From contig OX326956.1 in NCBI GenBank assembly GCA_946800325.1, positions 12,069,167 through 12,133,166 of the forward strand: a stretch of 64,000 nucleotides of DNA, in the 5' to 3' direction. Below, in pieces: positions 22,569 to 34,935 of the stretch. This DNA comes from Luzula sylvatica. Taxonomy: Eukaryota; Streptophyta; Magnoliopsida; Poales; Juncaceae. The notes beneath the pieces are model-generated. The model was not told the origin of the DNA. It did not search any database and saw nothing but the letters and a program-made list of their open reading frames with translations. The position numbers were made by a program, and so were the translations under genes. Numbering within the stretch: the stretch's first letter is position 1; every line of letters begins with the position of its first letter.

Positions 22569-22576
22569 AAAAGAAC

Positions 22577-23243
22577 CAGGGCTGCAAACGAGCCGAGCTC
22601 AAGCGAGCTGTGCCAAGCTCCAGCTTGGCTCGGAACTTACTCGAGATGGCTCGGCTCGTTTAGAATTATGATTCGAGCTAAAAAATCAAGCTCAATCTCG
22701 GGTCGTTCTAATTCGAACTAGCTCGGCTCGGCTCAACAGTAGCTCAATTAAAAAAACAACTTGAATTTTAAATAAAAAGATTATAATAATTGCGAATAAA
22801 ACAAAAAATATTCTAAATACAAAAATATCTTAAAACATAACAATAATAAATCAAACATACAACAAAAAACATAAAAAATAGGATTTGGATTTGGTATTAT
22901 TAATTTATCTGTCTTAGTTAATATTTTTTTTAGGACCTAAGTTGTAACCTGTCTTGAAATTATTATGGAGATAAAAATTTTCTTTATAAAATTTTCTAAT
23001 TATAATACTATATATAATATGAATTAATTATGATAAAAATATTTAATTTTTTAAATCGAGTTCAAATTCTTTTCGAACTTAATACGAGCGAGCTGAGTCT
23101 GGCTCACGCTCGGCTCAATAAGCGTTCGAGCTAGTTCGGCTCGGCTCGTTTAATTTCGAGTCAATATCGAACGAGCTATTATCGAACTATTATCGAGTCG
23201 AGCTCGAGCGAGCCACGAGCCACGAACTAAAGTTGCAGCACTA
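22577..23243. mobile_element. Non-autonomous hAT element, 667 bp, 8-bp TSD
   Basis: Inserted 0.5 kb downstream of protease gene A. Ends are CAGGGCTGCAAAC and the imperfect inverse GTTGCAGCACTA. Exact 8-mers AAAAGAAC flank it (22569-22576 and 23244-23251); copy B has one AAAAGAAC and no insert (35372-35379). GAGCTCGAGC/GGCTCGGCTC-rich arms surround an AT-rich centre. Confidence 0.92.
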
Positions 23244-23317
23244 AAAAGAACATCCTTTATTTATAAACTTTTTTTTATAAACGTCCATAATAATCTTGCC
23301 TTGATCAAAGTTTTGAG

Positions 23318-23346
23318 GGTTCGGGGACGGGGACGGGGACGGGGTT
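23318..23346. repeat. GGGGAC minisatellite, copy A
   Basis: Three to four units of the GACGGG hexamer. The allele in copy B (about 35452-35482) has five to six. Confidence 0.85.
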
Positions 23347-24411
23347 ATGCGCAGAACACATAAACTGGTGTTTTGCACATCTGAACGTTTCATCAAGAAA
23401 AATATCAAATATCTGATAAATGAACATTAACTCCGGTGTTTAACTACAATTGGAAACAGCAAGTCCATCACCTAATTTATTGATATTATTCGACGCTACA
23501 GTTTTTTTCCTTGAAGTCATAATTATCTCAAACAAAATGTAACTTATGTTATGAACTCTCACTCGACGAAATTAATTTTCATAAAAATACTCAAAACAAA
23601 TTAAAGAAATAATTATTGATTGTACTCCAATAAAAAAATTTCTTTAATATTAGTCTATTGTTGACTCGTTGAAACAAAAATGTATTACCCTCCAAAATGT
23701 ACTTGCCGTATTCTCCATATTTGTACCATTGCATTTAATAAACGTGATAATTAGAAAATATCATTAAAAATTCATTAATATTGATTCAAATTTATGAATT
23801 TGAACAATCGTTAATTACGTATTAAACTAATAGCTAACATGTGCTTGTTATCATATTAATTAAATATACTAATTTAGAACATACATAATGTTATGGTAAA
23901 ATTTTGAAAAAAATATCATATTTTCAATTAAAATTTTCACCGGGTTTAAAAAATCGCTATTTTCTATCCTATCAAAAGAGGAACATGACTAAATTGGGTT
24001 GTTAATTAATTTAATTCACCGATATTTTAAAATCAGATATCAACCAGGATTCTAAAATCCGTTTCGGTTCATATTTGGAATATTTTCAAAATTCGGGTTA
24101 GTTTTTGAATTTCCAATTCAAACTTGGTCACATGCTGACAGGCATAAATGCTCCTATTATTTTTTGCTTCAACATCCGTGCAAGACCGTATATAATATGA
24201 ATGAAACATTTCTCAAACTAGTCAAATCTAACGGAATACGTTATCAATTCGTTAATTCGTCTATTCGTATGTAGTAATTCGTACATAAAGATATATAAAT
24301 ATAAACTTTTCTATTAAAAAATAATTGAGAAATTTAATTATTTTATCAGATAATGTTTATTTTAGTTCAAAAACATAAATTTAGAGATTATTATTGATTT
24401 CGTAGTCTTAA
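23347..24411. other. Non-coding flank of copy A with a half MULE-arm
   Basis: No gene. From about 23692 to 23910 the sequence matches one arm of the palindromic unit at 41.1-42.5 kb (CTCCAAAATGTACTTGCCG through ACTAATTTAGAACATA). Copy B has the same at about 35860-36060, so this arm predates the duplication. Confidence 0.6.
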
Positions 24412-24481
24412 ACATGAGCGCAAGGCACGATCCCACCATCGTACCGGCTATGTCTTTAGCTAGTGCGTTAGCTCTTCCCAT
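24412..24481 (-). pseudogene. Truncated copy A of the small membrane/coiled-coil gene
   Basis: Starting at 24481 on the minus strand, 23 codons match the N-terminus of the intact gene at 37432-37812 (GRANALAKDIAGTMV versus GKANTLAKDIAGTMV). The match ends abruptly at 24411, where copy A lacks the next ~1.16 kb present in copy B (about 36590-37747). The frame then runs 16 unrelated codons to a stop. The membrane segment, coiled coil and C-terminus are all lost. Confidence 0.8.
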
Positions 24482-26141
24482 TAAGATTACAGTTCTGAAA
24501 AAGAATTCTCACGATTTTTGTAAACGATCAATATTAATTAATCTTAATTAACTATGCTTACATTTATATCCACTTTATTGGAGAAAATAGATTTGTTTTT
24601 TTTAGAAAAGATGATTAGTTGACGAAGGATGCTGTCCTTCCATCCTTTTGGCCACTAAGCTATTTTGAGAAGAAATAATCAGTAGCAAAAATTAACGGGT
24701 ATTAGTCCGATCAGAGAAATGTAAAAGGCAAAATCCCAAGTTACACCATATTAAAAACATATATAGTTACACCATATCTGCATTATAAAAACGATTCTCG
24801 AGTACAGAGGGGTTATTTTGTAAGTTAATGATAATGCAGGGGTATATTTACAAATTTCTCTAATGAATAATTAACAATAATACCTCATCATGAAGTTTAT
24901 CTGGAATGGTAGCAGCACTTTGATGATAACTTCTTTCCGCATCAACCTTACAACAAACCCAATGGTAAATTCGACATTTCACTACTTCTCAGGGGTACAA
25001 GTGTAATTTTATCATTTTACCATAGCAAGAAGGCCGCCTTAATTCAACAGTGAACTGTTAAATAACTCACTTAATGTAAATAACAAATAACAAATCTTCT
25101 CATTTCATTTTCTCCTCTGTCATAAAAACCAAGTAGATCTTCGGTTTAACCCGTTTTTAAATCACTAAAACCAGACCGCACCAACTAAACCTATTAAAAA
25201 TCAAATTTTAATCGAACCAAACCAAATAAAAAAAAATCGAACCAATTTCAATCAGTTTATTTCGCTTTCCAAACAAACCGAAATGTTTACACACCTTTAT
25301 TAGTTATTTACATCTCCTGGTTATACAATCTTTCTGTATTTCAATCCATTGTTCGAAAACTAAAAAACTCGACTCGAGTCGACATCTATAGAGCGAAGTT
25401 ATTTCGTAACCCGTTTACAAACTCGTTTAATTTGTAGCATAATAACTCATTTATCATTGACATTATTTTCATAAATATTATGATTTTAATAATATGTCAT
25501 TTAATGGTACAAAAAATAAAATAGTTTATATTTATATCAGGTTTAAAATACAAATAATTATTTTTTAGGTGACATGTTGCGACAAGTCATAGTTTAGATG
25601 ATCTTGCCGTGTCAAGATTTCAACGAAATTGATATCGCAAAGCATTAGATCATGGTTAGATATTATTGATTCAACATGATGTTTTTCTAAAAGCACATGG
25701 CCTGCATTACAACAAGGTGGCCATTTAAATCAATAATAACACACCAATTAATCAGCTTTTATTTATTGGTTCGATAAATAACCCATTTAACATATTTGAT
25801 CATTCAATTGTATCCTTTCACAAAAAAAGCTGATGTATCTTACACAGAAAAAAAAAAAAAAGTGTGACGAAAATAGAATTATCATGAACCCATCATAATA
25901 TGTGAATGCCGAAAACGTAAAACCCATGAAGATGGAGTTTGTATTCGATGCTAATAATATTTATAGTAGAAAATAGTGACTCTAAATGTTCAAATGATAT
26001 ATGACAAAAAATAAGTATTTTTTAAAGCCGAGTTATTTATATTAAAAAATTGGAGAATACTAATTGTTCATAATAAATTGTGTTATGTAGATATGCTAAA
26101 CTGGATACGAGATAATTTATTATGAATAATTAGTTTTCTCC
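24482..26141. other. Right flank of copy A, non-coding
   Basis: Collinear with copy B (37813-38100, then 39403-40790). At 24761-24776 it carries the uninterrupted AAAAACATATATAGTT into which a LINE fragment inserted in copy B. No gene recognised. Confidence 0.6.
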
Positions 26142-26168
26142 AATATATATATATATATATATAGGTTT

Positions 26169-26504
<336 letters not shown>

Positions 26505-26797
26505 ATGTTTTAAATTGCGATATAGCGGTCCATTGTGCTTCGACTGTAATTTACATATGATCACCGATATTGCGACGCTATTTAGTAGGTTGCAGTGTTG
26601 CGTTTTATAAATATTTATTGCGATTTGCGCTATGACGGTGCAATTGCACCGCAATTTAAATCATATATATATATATATATATATATCAATGTTTTAAATA
26701 GCGGCGCTATAGCGGATTTTTGGAGGTAAACATTGTATCGCTTCGGAATTTAGCACTGTAGCATTTTGTTCCGCTGCAATGATATAGCGGCCGTAGC

Positions 26798-27344
26798 TAG
26801 GGATGTCAACGGGGCGGGTCGGGTTCGGGTAAGCCTCCCCCATACCCGAACCCGAAATTTCGGGTATTACCCGAACCCGAACCCAAAATACCCGCGGGTA
26901 AAAATCCATATCCGAACCCGAACCCGCGGGTAACGGGTATACCCGAACCCGAACCCATTACCCGAAAATTATTAATAAATAATCTAAAAAAATTAAAAAA
27001 TTAAAAATTATTATACAAATACGTAAAATTATCAATAATTTTAAATACATAAAACAAACAACTTGTACAAATACATCAAAAATCCAAATATTACAAATAA
27101 TTAATCCATAAAACATCCAAAATTTTCTTATTATGAGTAATTTTCGGATATTTTTCGGGTATGGGTTCGGGTTTGGGTAACGGGTATACCCGCGGGTAAA
27201 AAATTTCCCCCGAACCCGAACCCGGACCGGGTATTTTTTTTCGGGTATTACCCGACCCGCGGGTATTTTTTTCGGGTATTACCCGCCCCGTTCGGGTCGG
27301 GTACCCGCGGGTTCGGGTTTCTACCCGGCCCATTGACATCCCTA
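26798..27344. mobile_element. Non-autonomous hAT element, 547 bp, exact 8-bp TSD
   Basis: TIRs are TAGGGATGTCAA and TTGACATCCCTA. Exact 8-mers GCCGTAGC flank it (26790-26797 and 27345-27352). The arms are rich in CGGGT/ACCCG repeats. Confidence 0.93.
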
Positions 27345-27399
27345 GCCGTAGCGGTGCTATAGCATGATTACAAAGGTTGTAGTGCAATTTAATTATGTA

Positions 27400-27684
27400 G
27401 AAATAATAATAATAATAATTATTATAATAATATTAATAACAACAACAATAAAATAATGATAGTAATAATAATAGTAATACATAAACAAATAATAATATGA
27501 ATACTAATACTAATACTAACAATAATAATTATTGTTATTAAATAATAATAATAATAATAAGAATTATTATTATTATTAAACAATAATTATTATTGTTATT
27601 AAATATTATTAATAATAGGAATAATAATAATAGTAACAACAACAATAGTAGTAATAACAATAAAATAATGATAGTACTATTACA

Positions 27685-27739
<55 letters not shown>

Positions 27740-27855
27740 GTAATAATAATAATGGAACTAATTATAAAATGATAATTATTGTTATCAAATATTTGATAAT
27801 AATAATTAATATTATTAAGCAATAATAATTATTGTTATCAAATGATAATAATAAC

Positions 27856-27892
<37 letters not shown>

Positions 27893-27910
27893 ATAATAAT
27901 AATAACATAT
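27400..27910. repeat. AAT/ATT simple-repeat tract
   Basis: Long runs of (AAT)n, notably 27666-27739, and (ATT)n at 27858-27887, with interspersed inverted runs that allow hairpins. The frame 27538-27822 is pure repeat. Confidence 0.95.
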
Positions 27911-28137
27911 TTTCTCAAAAATGAAGTTTTTATTTATGTTAATTTGTGATGTTGGTATAAATAAATATTAAATTTAAATTTATTAATAATATTTGGTTAC
28001 TAAATTATATTTATATGCATATTGTAGTATTATAAAAATAATAATTTTGATCAAAATCCGCTGCGATGGTGAAGCGGCGCTATATCACCCGCTTACGCTA
28101 ATCGCTAAATTTAAACGCCAAAACGCTACGCCGCTAA

Positions 28138-29608
28138 AGTACTTAATTAAGTATTTTATTTAATGTACTTAAGAGTTTTAAGTCGTTGGATTGAACTTGA
28201 GATGCGTCTGATGATAGACTCATAATTTAACGGAACGGCCCAGTCCGCCTTCCGTTTGCCTACTTCCCTTCCCTTGCTCGTACCAGCCAATGAAAGTGGG
28301 CTCTCGTTTTTCCTCTCTACTTCACGAAAGCAAGGATCCCTCATGGCTATGGCTCTTCCTTTTTCCTTTTTTTTTGTCTTCCAAAAGCAGAGGATGATCC
28401 CTCTTTTCTTTCATGGCTATGGTTCTTTTTTTCTCTTTTCTCTCCCAAAAACAAGATTCTCTCTCCACTTGTCTGCAGAAGCTATTCTTCGTGCATGGAT
28501 CTCCTCTAATCTCTCTTCGCTGCTCCTATTGTATGTATCACGCCTCTCTCCTGTACACAGGAAGCTTGGAGGTTAACAGTCTAGGGGTGTTAATTCAGTC
28601 GGTTCGGTTCAAACCGAACCGAATAAGGTCAAACCAGTTTAAACCGAACCGAACGAAATTCAAACCGAACCGAACCGTTTTAACTTTCGAACCAATTAAG
28701 AACCGAACCGAATAAGAAACATTATAACTTTAAAATAAAAATATATTTATCGAAAAAATATATTTTATTTATCAAAAAAATATAAATACATATTATAAAA
28801 TATTATTATATTATTTTATAAAAAAAAGTATATATTTTTTTTATATTTTAACATTATTATATTAAAAATTACGAAAAATGAGATGTTATTCGGTCGGTTC
28901 GGTTTAACCGGTTTTCATCACATCAAAACCGAATCGAACCGAATAAATCGGACAATACCATTTTTTGAATCGAACCGAACCAAATAAACCGAAAAACCGA
29001 ACCGATTAAACCAAATTCGACCGGTTCGGTTCGGTATCCGAATAAACCGAACCGTTTGAACACCCCTAGTTAACACAACATGTAGATAGTAAAATTCAGA
29101 ATTTGTTGGAAGTAATATGGGTAGGTTGCAACCGAATTTTAATCAAAAACTTGTTATTATGGTTATAGTTGAATCAAAATGCTAAATTAACGAAATCAAT
29201 TTATATTATTTTGTAGTATTCTCAGAGAATTTCTGCTGGCAGAGATTTTGAGAAATCCAATTGATGTCCATAGGAAACTCTAAGAACATATACTGGTAAG
29301 TTAACAATTTTCGAATTGTAACTTATTGAGAAACCAGATTTTGGTGAAGGAGCTTTGGTTTTTCCGGTGATTAGAGAGAGATTCTAGCTTTTCATTGAGA
29401 GAGAAAAGAATGAAAACGAGCCAAAATAATTTTAGGCTGTTTGCGGAGTAATATATTTTTATTTGGAAAGAAATAAGATAACCCAGTGCAAACAGAGGGA
29501 AACTCATTCGTTAATCATGAGTTTATCATCAGCGTGCGGAATGAAATCAGACGACTTAAAACTCCTAAGTACGTTAAGCTAAATACTTAATCGAGTACGT
29601 TAGATTTA
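28138..29608. mobile_element. TIR element (TACTTAATTAAGTA family) with a captured fragment
   Basis: The left ~95 bp (including TTAAGAGTTTTAAGTCG and GATGATAGACTCAT) is found inverted at the right end (29520-29608, with CGACTTAAAACTCCTAAG). The interior at 28240-28580 looks like transcribed leader or exon DNA (repeats around CATGGCTATGG), but no product is recognised. A hAT MITE (28579-29068) is nested inside. Exact ends uncertain by a few bases. Confidence 0.65.
28579..29068. mobile_element. Non-autonomous hAT element rich in CCGAACC repeats
   Basis: Ends are TAGGGGTGTTAA and GAACACCCCTA. GTTAACA flanks it on both sides (28572-28578 and 29069-29075), with two or three extra bases on the left. 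The arms carry CGGTTCGG/CCGAACCG units. Confidence 0.75.
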
Positions 29609-29625
29609 CTATATATATATATATA

Positions 29626-29830
29626 GGGAGGCTAACCTACTTGATTAAGTACCAATGATTTGGTAATTAATGTTTTTTAACTATTGGATTTGCATTGAGA
29701 TTTGTGTTTTTTCATGATGATCATGAAATTTTGTACACATCATTAAATGCACAAATCTCAATGCAAATTCAATAGTTAAAAAACATTAAGTATCAAATTC
29801 TTGATACTTAATTAAGTAGGTTGGCCTCCC
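29626..29830. mobile_element. MITE, 205 bp, TACTTAATTAAGTA family
   Basis: Ends are GGGAGGCTAACCTACTTG and the inverse ending GGTTGGCCTCCC. A near-complete foldback. It is preceded by (TA)n and followed by a (CG)n run (29831-29843), unusual in such AT-rich DNA. Confidence 0.85.
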
Positions 29831-29894
29831 TCGCGCGCGCGCGTGTATTTGAGTCAGGTTACTCGCTTTTAATTGTACAAGAGGGATTGATACT

Positions 29895-30065
29895 AAAGTA
29901 ATGATAGGGACCAAGAATTTGTGACCAAGAATTGACCACACCTGCCACGTGACAGCTGTCCATTGGCTGCATCTTTTGCACAACTTTAATGCAGCCAATG
30001 GACAGCTGCCGCGTGGCAGGTGTGGTCAATTCTTGGTCACAAATTCGTGGTCCCTATCATTACTC
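29895..30065. mobile_element. Foldback MITE, 171 bp, 8-9 bp TSD
   Basis: The inverted halves run from GTAATGATAGGGACC to GGTCCCTATCATTAC and pair almost throughout. TTGATACT flanks it on both sides (29887-29894 and 30066-30073). It interrupts a short extra copy of the duplication's left-end sequence (29852-30095). Confidence 0.85.
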
Positions 30066-30098
30066 TTGATACTATTAGCTTTTGTACCTTGTAAATAT

Positions 30099-30137
<39 letters not shown>

Positions 30138-30710
30138 GGGTGATTCTATGGTAAAACCTTAATTTGATCCGATGGATGAGATTTAATCATACAAATTAAT
30201 TTAAAGGTTGTGATTCAAGTATTTTACTGTAGATCCTTTGTTAAAAAGGGTAAAATGGTCATTATCTATCCCTTCTCACCCTCTCACATACGTCCCTCCA
30301 GTGATCTCTCTCGTGTCATTTTGGGCAACACCTCTTTCTATTTACTGATCTGAACTATTTATTAAATTTGTCGAATTCAATCAATTTGAAAAATTGAAGT
30401 TTTTTTACATTCATATATATTTTTAGAGAGATTTATTTGTAAGATATTTTGCAGATTTTTTAACCAAAGATTTCACAGATTTTTATTACGATAAAAAGCT
30501 GGTAAGATATTGATTGTAATATTTTTAACATAATTGTAATCTTCAAAAGCTGTCTAGTTTGAAGCTATATCCAATCTTCCTTTTTAAGCATGAAAAGGAA
30601 GAGACATTCTTTCGAGTCCAGCTCAAGGGCTCGATCCAATCTACCACTACCACTACCACTACCACTTTATGAGTATCTTTTTTGCTTCTTTCAGCAGCAA
30701 TTCACAACAG

Positions 30711-30764
<54 letters not shown>

Positions 30765-31063
30765 CAGTCATGTGTGAGATAGATTCACGGTGAGGAGAGA
30801 GATCAGTGTGAGCAGCTGTTCATGGCTGTAGAGAGAAATTTATGGAAGAATAAGCTGAATTTAGGGAGGAATTTAGGGAGGAGTGTGCTAAATTAGAAAA
30901 AAGAGTAATAACAGGGGAATTGTAATCAATGGAAGGTCCATTGATTATTGAAATGGAGGGTCTCCTAAAAAATTAAACATTAACAACTTATACCTAAATT
31001 GCCCTTTTGTCATAAGGATCTACAGTAGAATCGCCCTATATATAAGGATCTACAGTAGAATCG

Positions 31064-31065
<2 letters not shown>
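30138..31065. mobile_element. TIR element, ~0.9 kb, TA-flanked
   Basis: The left end GGGTGATTCTATGG and right end TACAGTAGAATCGCCC are imperfect inverses. The last ~30 bp is duplicated head to tail (ends at 31035 and 31065). It contains a (GA)n run (30714-30761) and leader-like sequence, but no recognised gene. (TA)n lies on both sides. Confidence 0.65.
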
Positions 31066-31110
<45 letters not shown>

Positions 31111-32374
31111 AGTCAGGTTACGTCGCTTTTAATTGTACAAGAGGGATTGATGCTGTTAGCTTTTGTAACTTTAGATCCATATCAAGATTTAAATTTGGTA
31201 TTCAAATATTTTTTAAATAATACAAGCTGCACACCGTTTCTTTTTTGTCAAATTTTGGAAACTATTAATTCAAATGATTTCACACTCTATTTATTGAAGA
31301 ACTAAATATGGCAAAGTAGTCAGTAATTTATAAATATGATTTACCATTAGAAATATAGTCACAAGACTCACAATTTTATTCATACAACAGTTTATAAACA
31401 AACAACAAATACAACAAACTGATAATATGTTTAATCAGGTTAACATGGACCATTACATAAATAATTTATATAGATATAGTTAGATTGACAAGATAGTTAA
31501 CACTAGTATAATTGCACCAAATAGAATGTTTAATTTATACTTGTCTTATGTATGCACGGTGAAATATCATCATGACATGCACGGTGAAATATCATTATGA
31601 CCATATGATTCTTTAGTAAAAAATAATCAATAACCACAAAATTCATACATTATAAAAATAAATAATCCGTTAACTTTTGGGCAGAGATCCATCCAAATAT
31701 CTACATAACCGTTCGATTTAGTCAGATTTTGATTTTGACTTGATTACATCAAACAATCCGTTAACTTTTTGTTTCGCTAAAATAGGAATGCTGTAAATTA
31801 TTGGTCAATGAGTCAAATAAACTCATTCTATTTTTCAGTATTTGAATATGACAGGTCTTGCAAATATCACTGAAAACCTTAGATTAAACAATTTTTGGGA
31901 TTTACGATGGATGATTCATATGCGAGTTTCAAATTAGCAGCCAAAGATTAAGCTATGTGCTTGCTACTTGACTTTTGTTTGTGGTTGTTTTCTTTCCGGA
32001 GTTAATATATAGCATAGAAATTATTATCAAATGAATAAAATATTAGACACATAGATTTTTGCATTTAGATTTTACCTAAATATACACGTGACATTCTAAT
32101 TCGCCAACATCTTAAATTTTGTTTTCTTTTTTTAAACTTAATATAAATGTATTATAATTTGATACATATATATCTAAGTGATTTCTAGGTACAAAAAAAT
32201 ATAATATCTAACATTATTCATTATCTTGACTTTGGACTAAAGTTATTTAATTTTATTAAACGAAGGGTTAAAGGTTGATTAGATCTGCTAAAAAAAAGAA
32301 TATCATGATTTGATCCGACCGTTGTTAATGTATTTGGACGAGATTTGTGCCCAAAAAACTTTGGACTAGCTTCG

Positions 32375-32377
<3 letters not shown>

Positions 32378-32455
<78 letters not shown>
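32378..32455. repeat. (AT)n microsatellite
   Basis: About 39 AT units. The matching site in copy A (20150-20179) has about 15, so the tract has changed size since the duplication. Confidence 0.95.
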
Positions 32456-32458
<3 letters not shown>

Positions 32459-32718
32459 CCTTTAAATATTTTTTTACCATTAAATTTATATTGAGATTTA
32501 TGTATTTAATAATTTTCATAATTTTTTATGATCATAACGAGAAAAACACAAATTACAATACAAATTCAATAATAAAAAAATATGAAATATTAATAATTTT
32601 GTAAAAGGTTAAGACCAAATTGGAAAATATAATGAATAAGTATCACAAAATCTGGCCAACAGTTTTAGAAGGAAAAATATAGTGAAAAAGCCTTTGAATA
32701 TTACAACAAAATTCTAAA

Positions 32719-33345
32719 GGGAAGCGCTATTTCTAGAGCTGGTATTTCTGAATCTAAACCAATTATATCAAAACCCCCAAAATACCCTTCTCTAATCAAG
32801 GAATGTATTGATAAGACTCCCATCTGTTAATTTGTTAGCTATATCGATCTTAATTAATCAGTTAAAAACAAAAAAATTGTTAACTATATCAATATTGATT
32901 AATTGTTAAAAATAAAAATTAACATCAATGTAAATAATTAAATATTTATTTTCGTCCATCATGTTCTCTATATTTGAAATAATATCAATGTAAATAACAC
33001 CCTTCATAAATAATTCAAAACAATAATAATATTGAAATCAATAAAAATATTTATTCATACAAAATAACAACTTTCTCAAATCCAAATCTTCTAAAACTAA
33101 TTAAACTCGATATAAAGAATGTGCAATGATCTTTGATCCGTAAATAATCTTACTCACTTCTTTGATGTCCAATAATAAAAATCTGCATTATAAAAGATAA
33201 TTTATTATAATAAAACAAATAAAATAAAACTTATAATTATTTACTTCAAGTCATACAAAAACTTTATGATTAGAAAAGGGTATTTTGAAAATTTTGATAT
33301 AGTTGCTATAGAATCAGAAATATCGCTCTAGAAATAGCGCTTCCC
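32719..33345. mobile_element. MULE-type MITE in the promoter of protease gene B, exact 9-bp TSD
   Basis: Ends are GGGAAGCGCTATTTCTAGA and the inverse ending AATAGCGCTTCCC. Exact 9-mers AATTCTAAA flank it (32710-32718 and 33346-33354). Gene A has a single uninterrupted site (20456-20464). A 9-bp TSD is typical of Mutator-like elements. The interior is AT-rich and non-coding. The right end lies about 100 bp upstream of the TATA box of gene B. Confidence 0.92.
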
Positions 33346-33446
33346 AATTCTAAATACACAAAATCCATTAAAATCTATGTACCACCCTTTCCTCTTCTTT
33401 CTGTTCACACTATTTCGCTTCACGTTCTCTACACTGGCCCAATCCC

Positions 33447-33454
33447 TATAAATA
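33447..33454 (+). promoter_or_regulatory. TATA box of protease gene B
   Basis: TATAAATA lies 51 bp upstream of the ATG at 33505. Gene A has TATAAAAT at the matching position, so the two boxes differ by one indel. Confidence 0.7.
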
Positions 33455-33504
33455 CCAACCCTTCATTCTTAATTTCATTCAACACACATATATTCATACC
33501 AACA

Positions 33505-34935
33505 ATGGCGCATAACGCTCTATTTGTCTTCCTCTCTATTATAACACTTAATCTCCTCGTCGAAACCTCTGCGGTTGGATTCTCAGTCAAGCTAATGCAC
33601 CGAGAACACACAAAATCTCCATTATACAACCCTAATCACTCCCTAACAGACCGAGTCCGTGAAGCTGTTCACCATTCGAATGCCCGTGTGAAAGCTATAA
33701 GCCGTTCTTTCTTCTACAAACCACTAACCGATGCTGATCCCTTTGCTCCATCTGTGTCTCCATATCCTTTTCCATCAGACTCTCCATCTCCCTCGCCATA
33801 TCCTCCTTCCTCAGACTCTCCTTCTTCCCCAAAGGGAAATATCGAAACAGACATTATCCAAAACGGTGGTGACTACATCATGTCGATAAATCTTGGAACC
33901 CCGTCGAAAGAAATCATTGCCATGGCCGATACAGGAAGTGACCTAATTTGGGCTAGATGCAAACCATGCGAAGACTGCTACAAACAAGATGCCCCTCGTT
34001 TCGACCCGTCTTCATCCTCTTCTTATTCCAATCTCTCATGTAGCTCAGAGAAATGTAATGAACTCCACTCTTCTCAAATGGGATGTGATAAATCAGATAA
34101 GTGTCTTTTCATATACGGTTATGGTGATGGATCACTGACAAGTGGCAATCTTGCAACAGAAACCCTAACCTTTAATACTACTAGTCACTCTACCATAAAC
34201 TTCCCAAAGGTTTCTTTTGGTTGTTCACAGTACAGTACAGCTAACGGCATGTTCGAATCCCATTCGGCTGTCGTTGTTGGGCTTGGTGGCGGTCCATTGT
34301 CTCTTATTTCGCAACTCGGTTCGTCGATTAATCATCGATTCTCTTATTGTTTAATACCAATGAACAACGCTAACGTGACAACCAGTACACTAAGTTTCGG
34401 TTCTGATGCAACCATTTCTGGCCATGACGTGGCAACTACCGAATTGCTTCAAACTATTAAACCGACGTTCTATACCGTCACGCTTGATGGTATTAAGGTT
34501 GGTAACGAATCATTGGATTCAATTCAGAGTAATTACATGATAGTCGATTCCGGTACTACTCTAACGTACTTGGATTCGGGCATTCTTGACTCATTGATCG
34601 AAACCCTAAGTAACACCATAAGTCTTCCTCCAGTTAAGGACGATGAAGGTTTGTTCTCGCTTTGTTTCGATGAGAGCAAAGCAGGTTCTGATTTTGTATA
34701 TCCCGATATTACATTCAAGCTGGGCAATGCAACCGTGGTTCTAAAGCCGTACAATGCATTCATTCAGAAGGATACCAACATTAAGTGTCTCGCTATGGCA
34801 TTATCTAAATCGGATACGAAGGCGCATCAGAGTTTACAGATTCTAGGAAATATTGCACAACAAAATTTCCATGTTGGGTATGATCTGGGCATGCAGAAGA
34901 TCTCGTTTGCTCCGGCCGATTGCACCAAGTATTAA
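33505..34935 (+). CDS. CDR1-like aspartic protease (A1 family, nepenthesin type), copy B
   Basis: A single-exon gene for 476 residues, collinear with copy A. Signal peptide 1-23; propeptide KLMHREHTKSPLYNP; Pro/Ser linker about 82-109; catalytic D142 (DTGSDLIW) and D348 (DSGTTLTYL); flap YGYGDGS; nepenthesin-type cysteine insert present. Predicted to be a secreted, acid-active endopeptidase. About twenty residues differ from copy A, nearly all before residue 303; a long C-terminal stretch is identical. B keeps the family-like NGGDYIM before the first catalytic motif (A has NGYNYIM), and has CSQYSTANGM where A has CSHTANGT. Catalytic residues are intact. Its promoter differs from A by the MITE at 32719-33345, so the paralogues may be expressed differently. 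Function beyond the family is unknown. Confidence 0.95.
   Translation: MAHNALFVFLSIITLNLLVETSAVGFSVKLMHREHTKSPLYNPNHSLTDRVREAVHHSNARVKAISRSFFYKPLTDADPFAPSVSPYPFPSDSPSPSPYPPSSDSPSSPKGNIETDIIQNGGDYIMSINLGTPSKEIIAMADTGSDLIWARCKPCEDCYKQDAPRFDPSSSSSYSNLSCSSEKCNELHSSQMGCDKSDKCLFIYGYGDGSLTSGNLATETLTFNTTSHSTINFPKVSFGCSQYSTANGMFESHSAVVVGLGGGPLSLISQLGSSINHRFSYCLIPMNNANVTTSTLSFGSDATISGHDVATTELLQTIKPTFYTVTLDGIKVGNESLDSIQSNYMIVDSGTTLTYLDSGILDSLIETLSNTISLPPVKDDEGLFSLCFDESKAGSDFVYPDITFKLGNATVVLKPYNAFIQKDTNIKCLAMALSKSDTKAHQSLQILGNIAQQNFHVGYDLGMQKISFAPADCTKY

Larger units (their letters stand above)
14788..26141 (+). repeat. Segmental duplication copy A
   Basis: Apart from independent insertions and deletions, this block aligns collinearly with 31108-40790. 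Shared landmarks are the left end (14790 and 31112), the protease gene (20620 and 33505), the GGGGAC minisatellite (23318 and 35452), the small-gene start (24481 and 37812) and the right end near the TTATGAATAATTAG phrase. Copy-A-only insertions are 14841-15765, 15935-16391, 16580-16786, 17383-19143 and 22577-23243. Compared with B it lacks the stretch equivalent to about 36590-37747. Confidence 0.9.

Noticed and set aside
27538..27822. Ile/Leu-rich frame on the minus strand
   Set aside because: Pure (AAT)n simple repeat read in frame.
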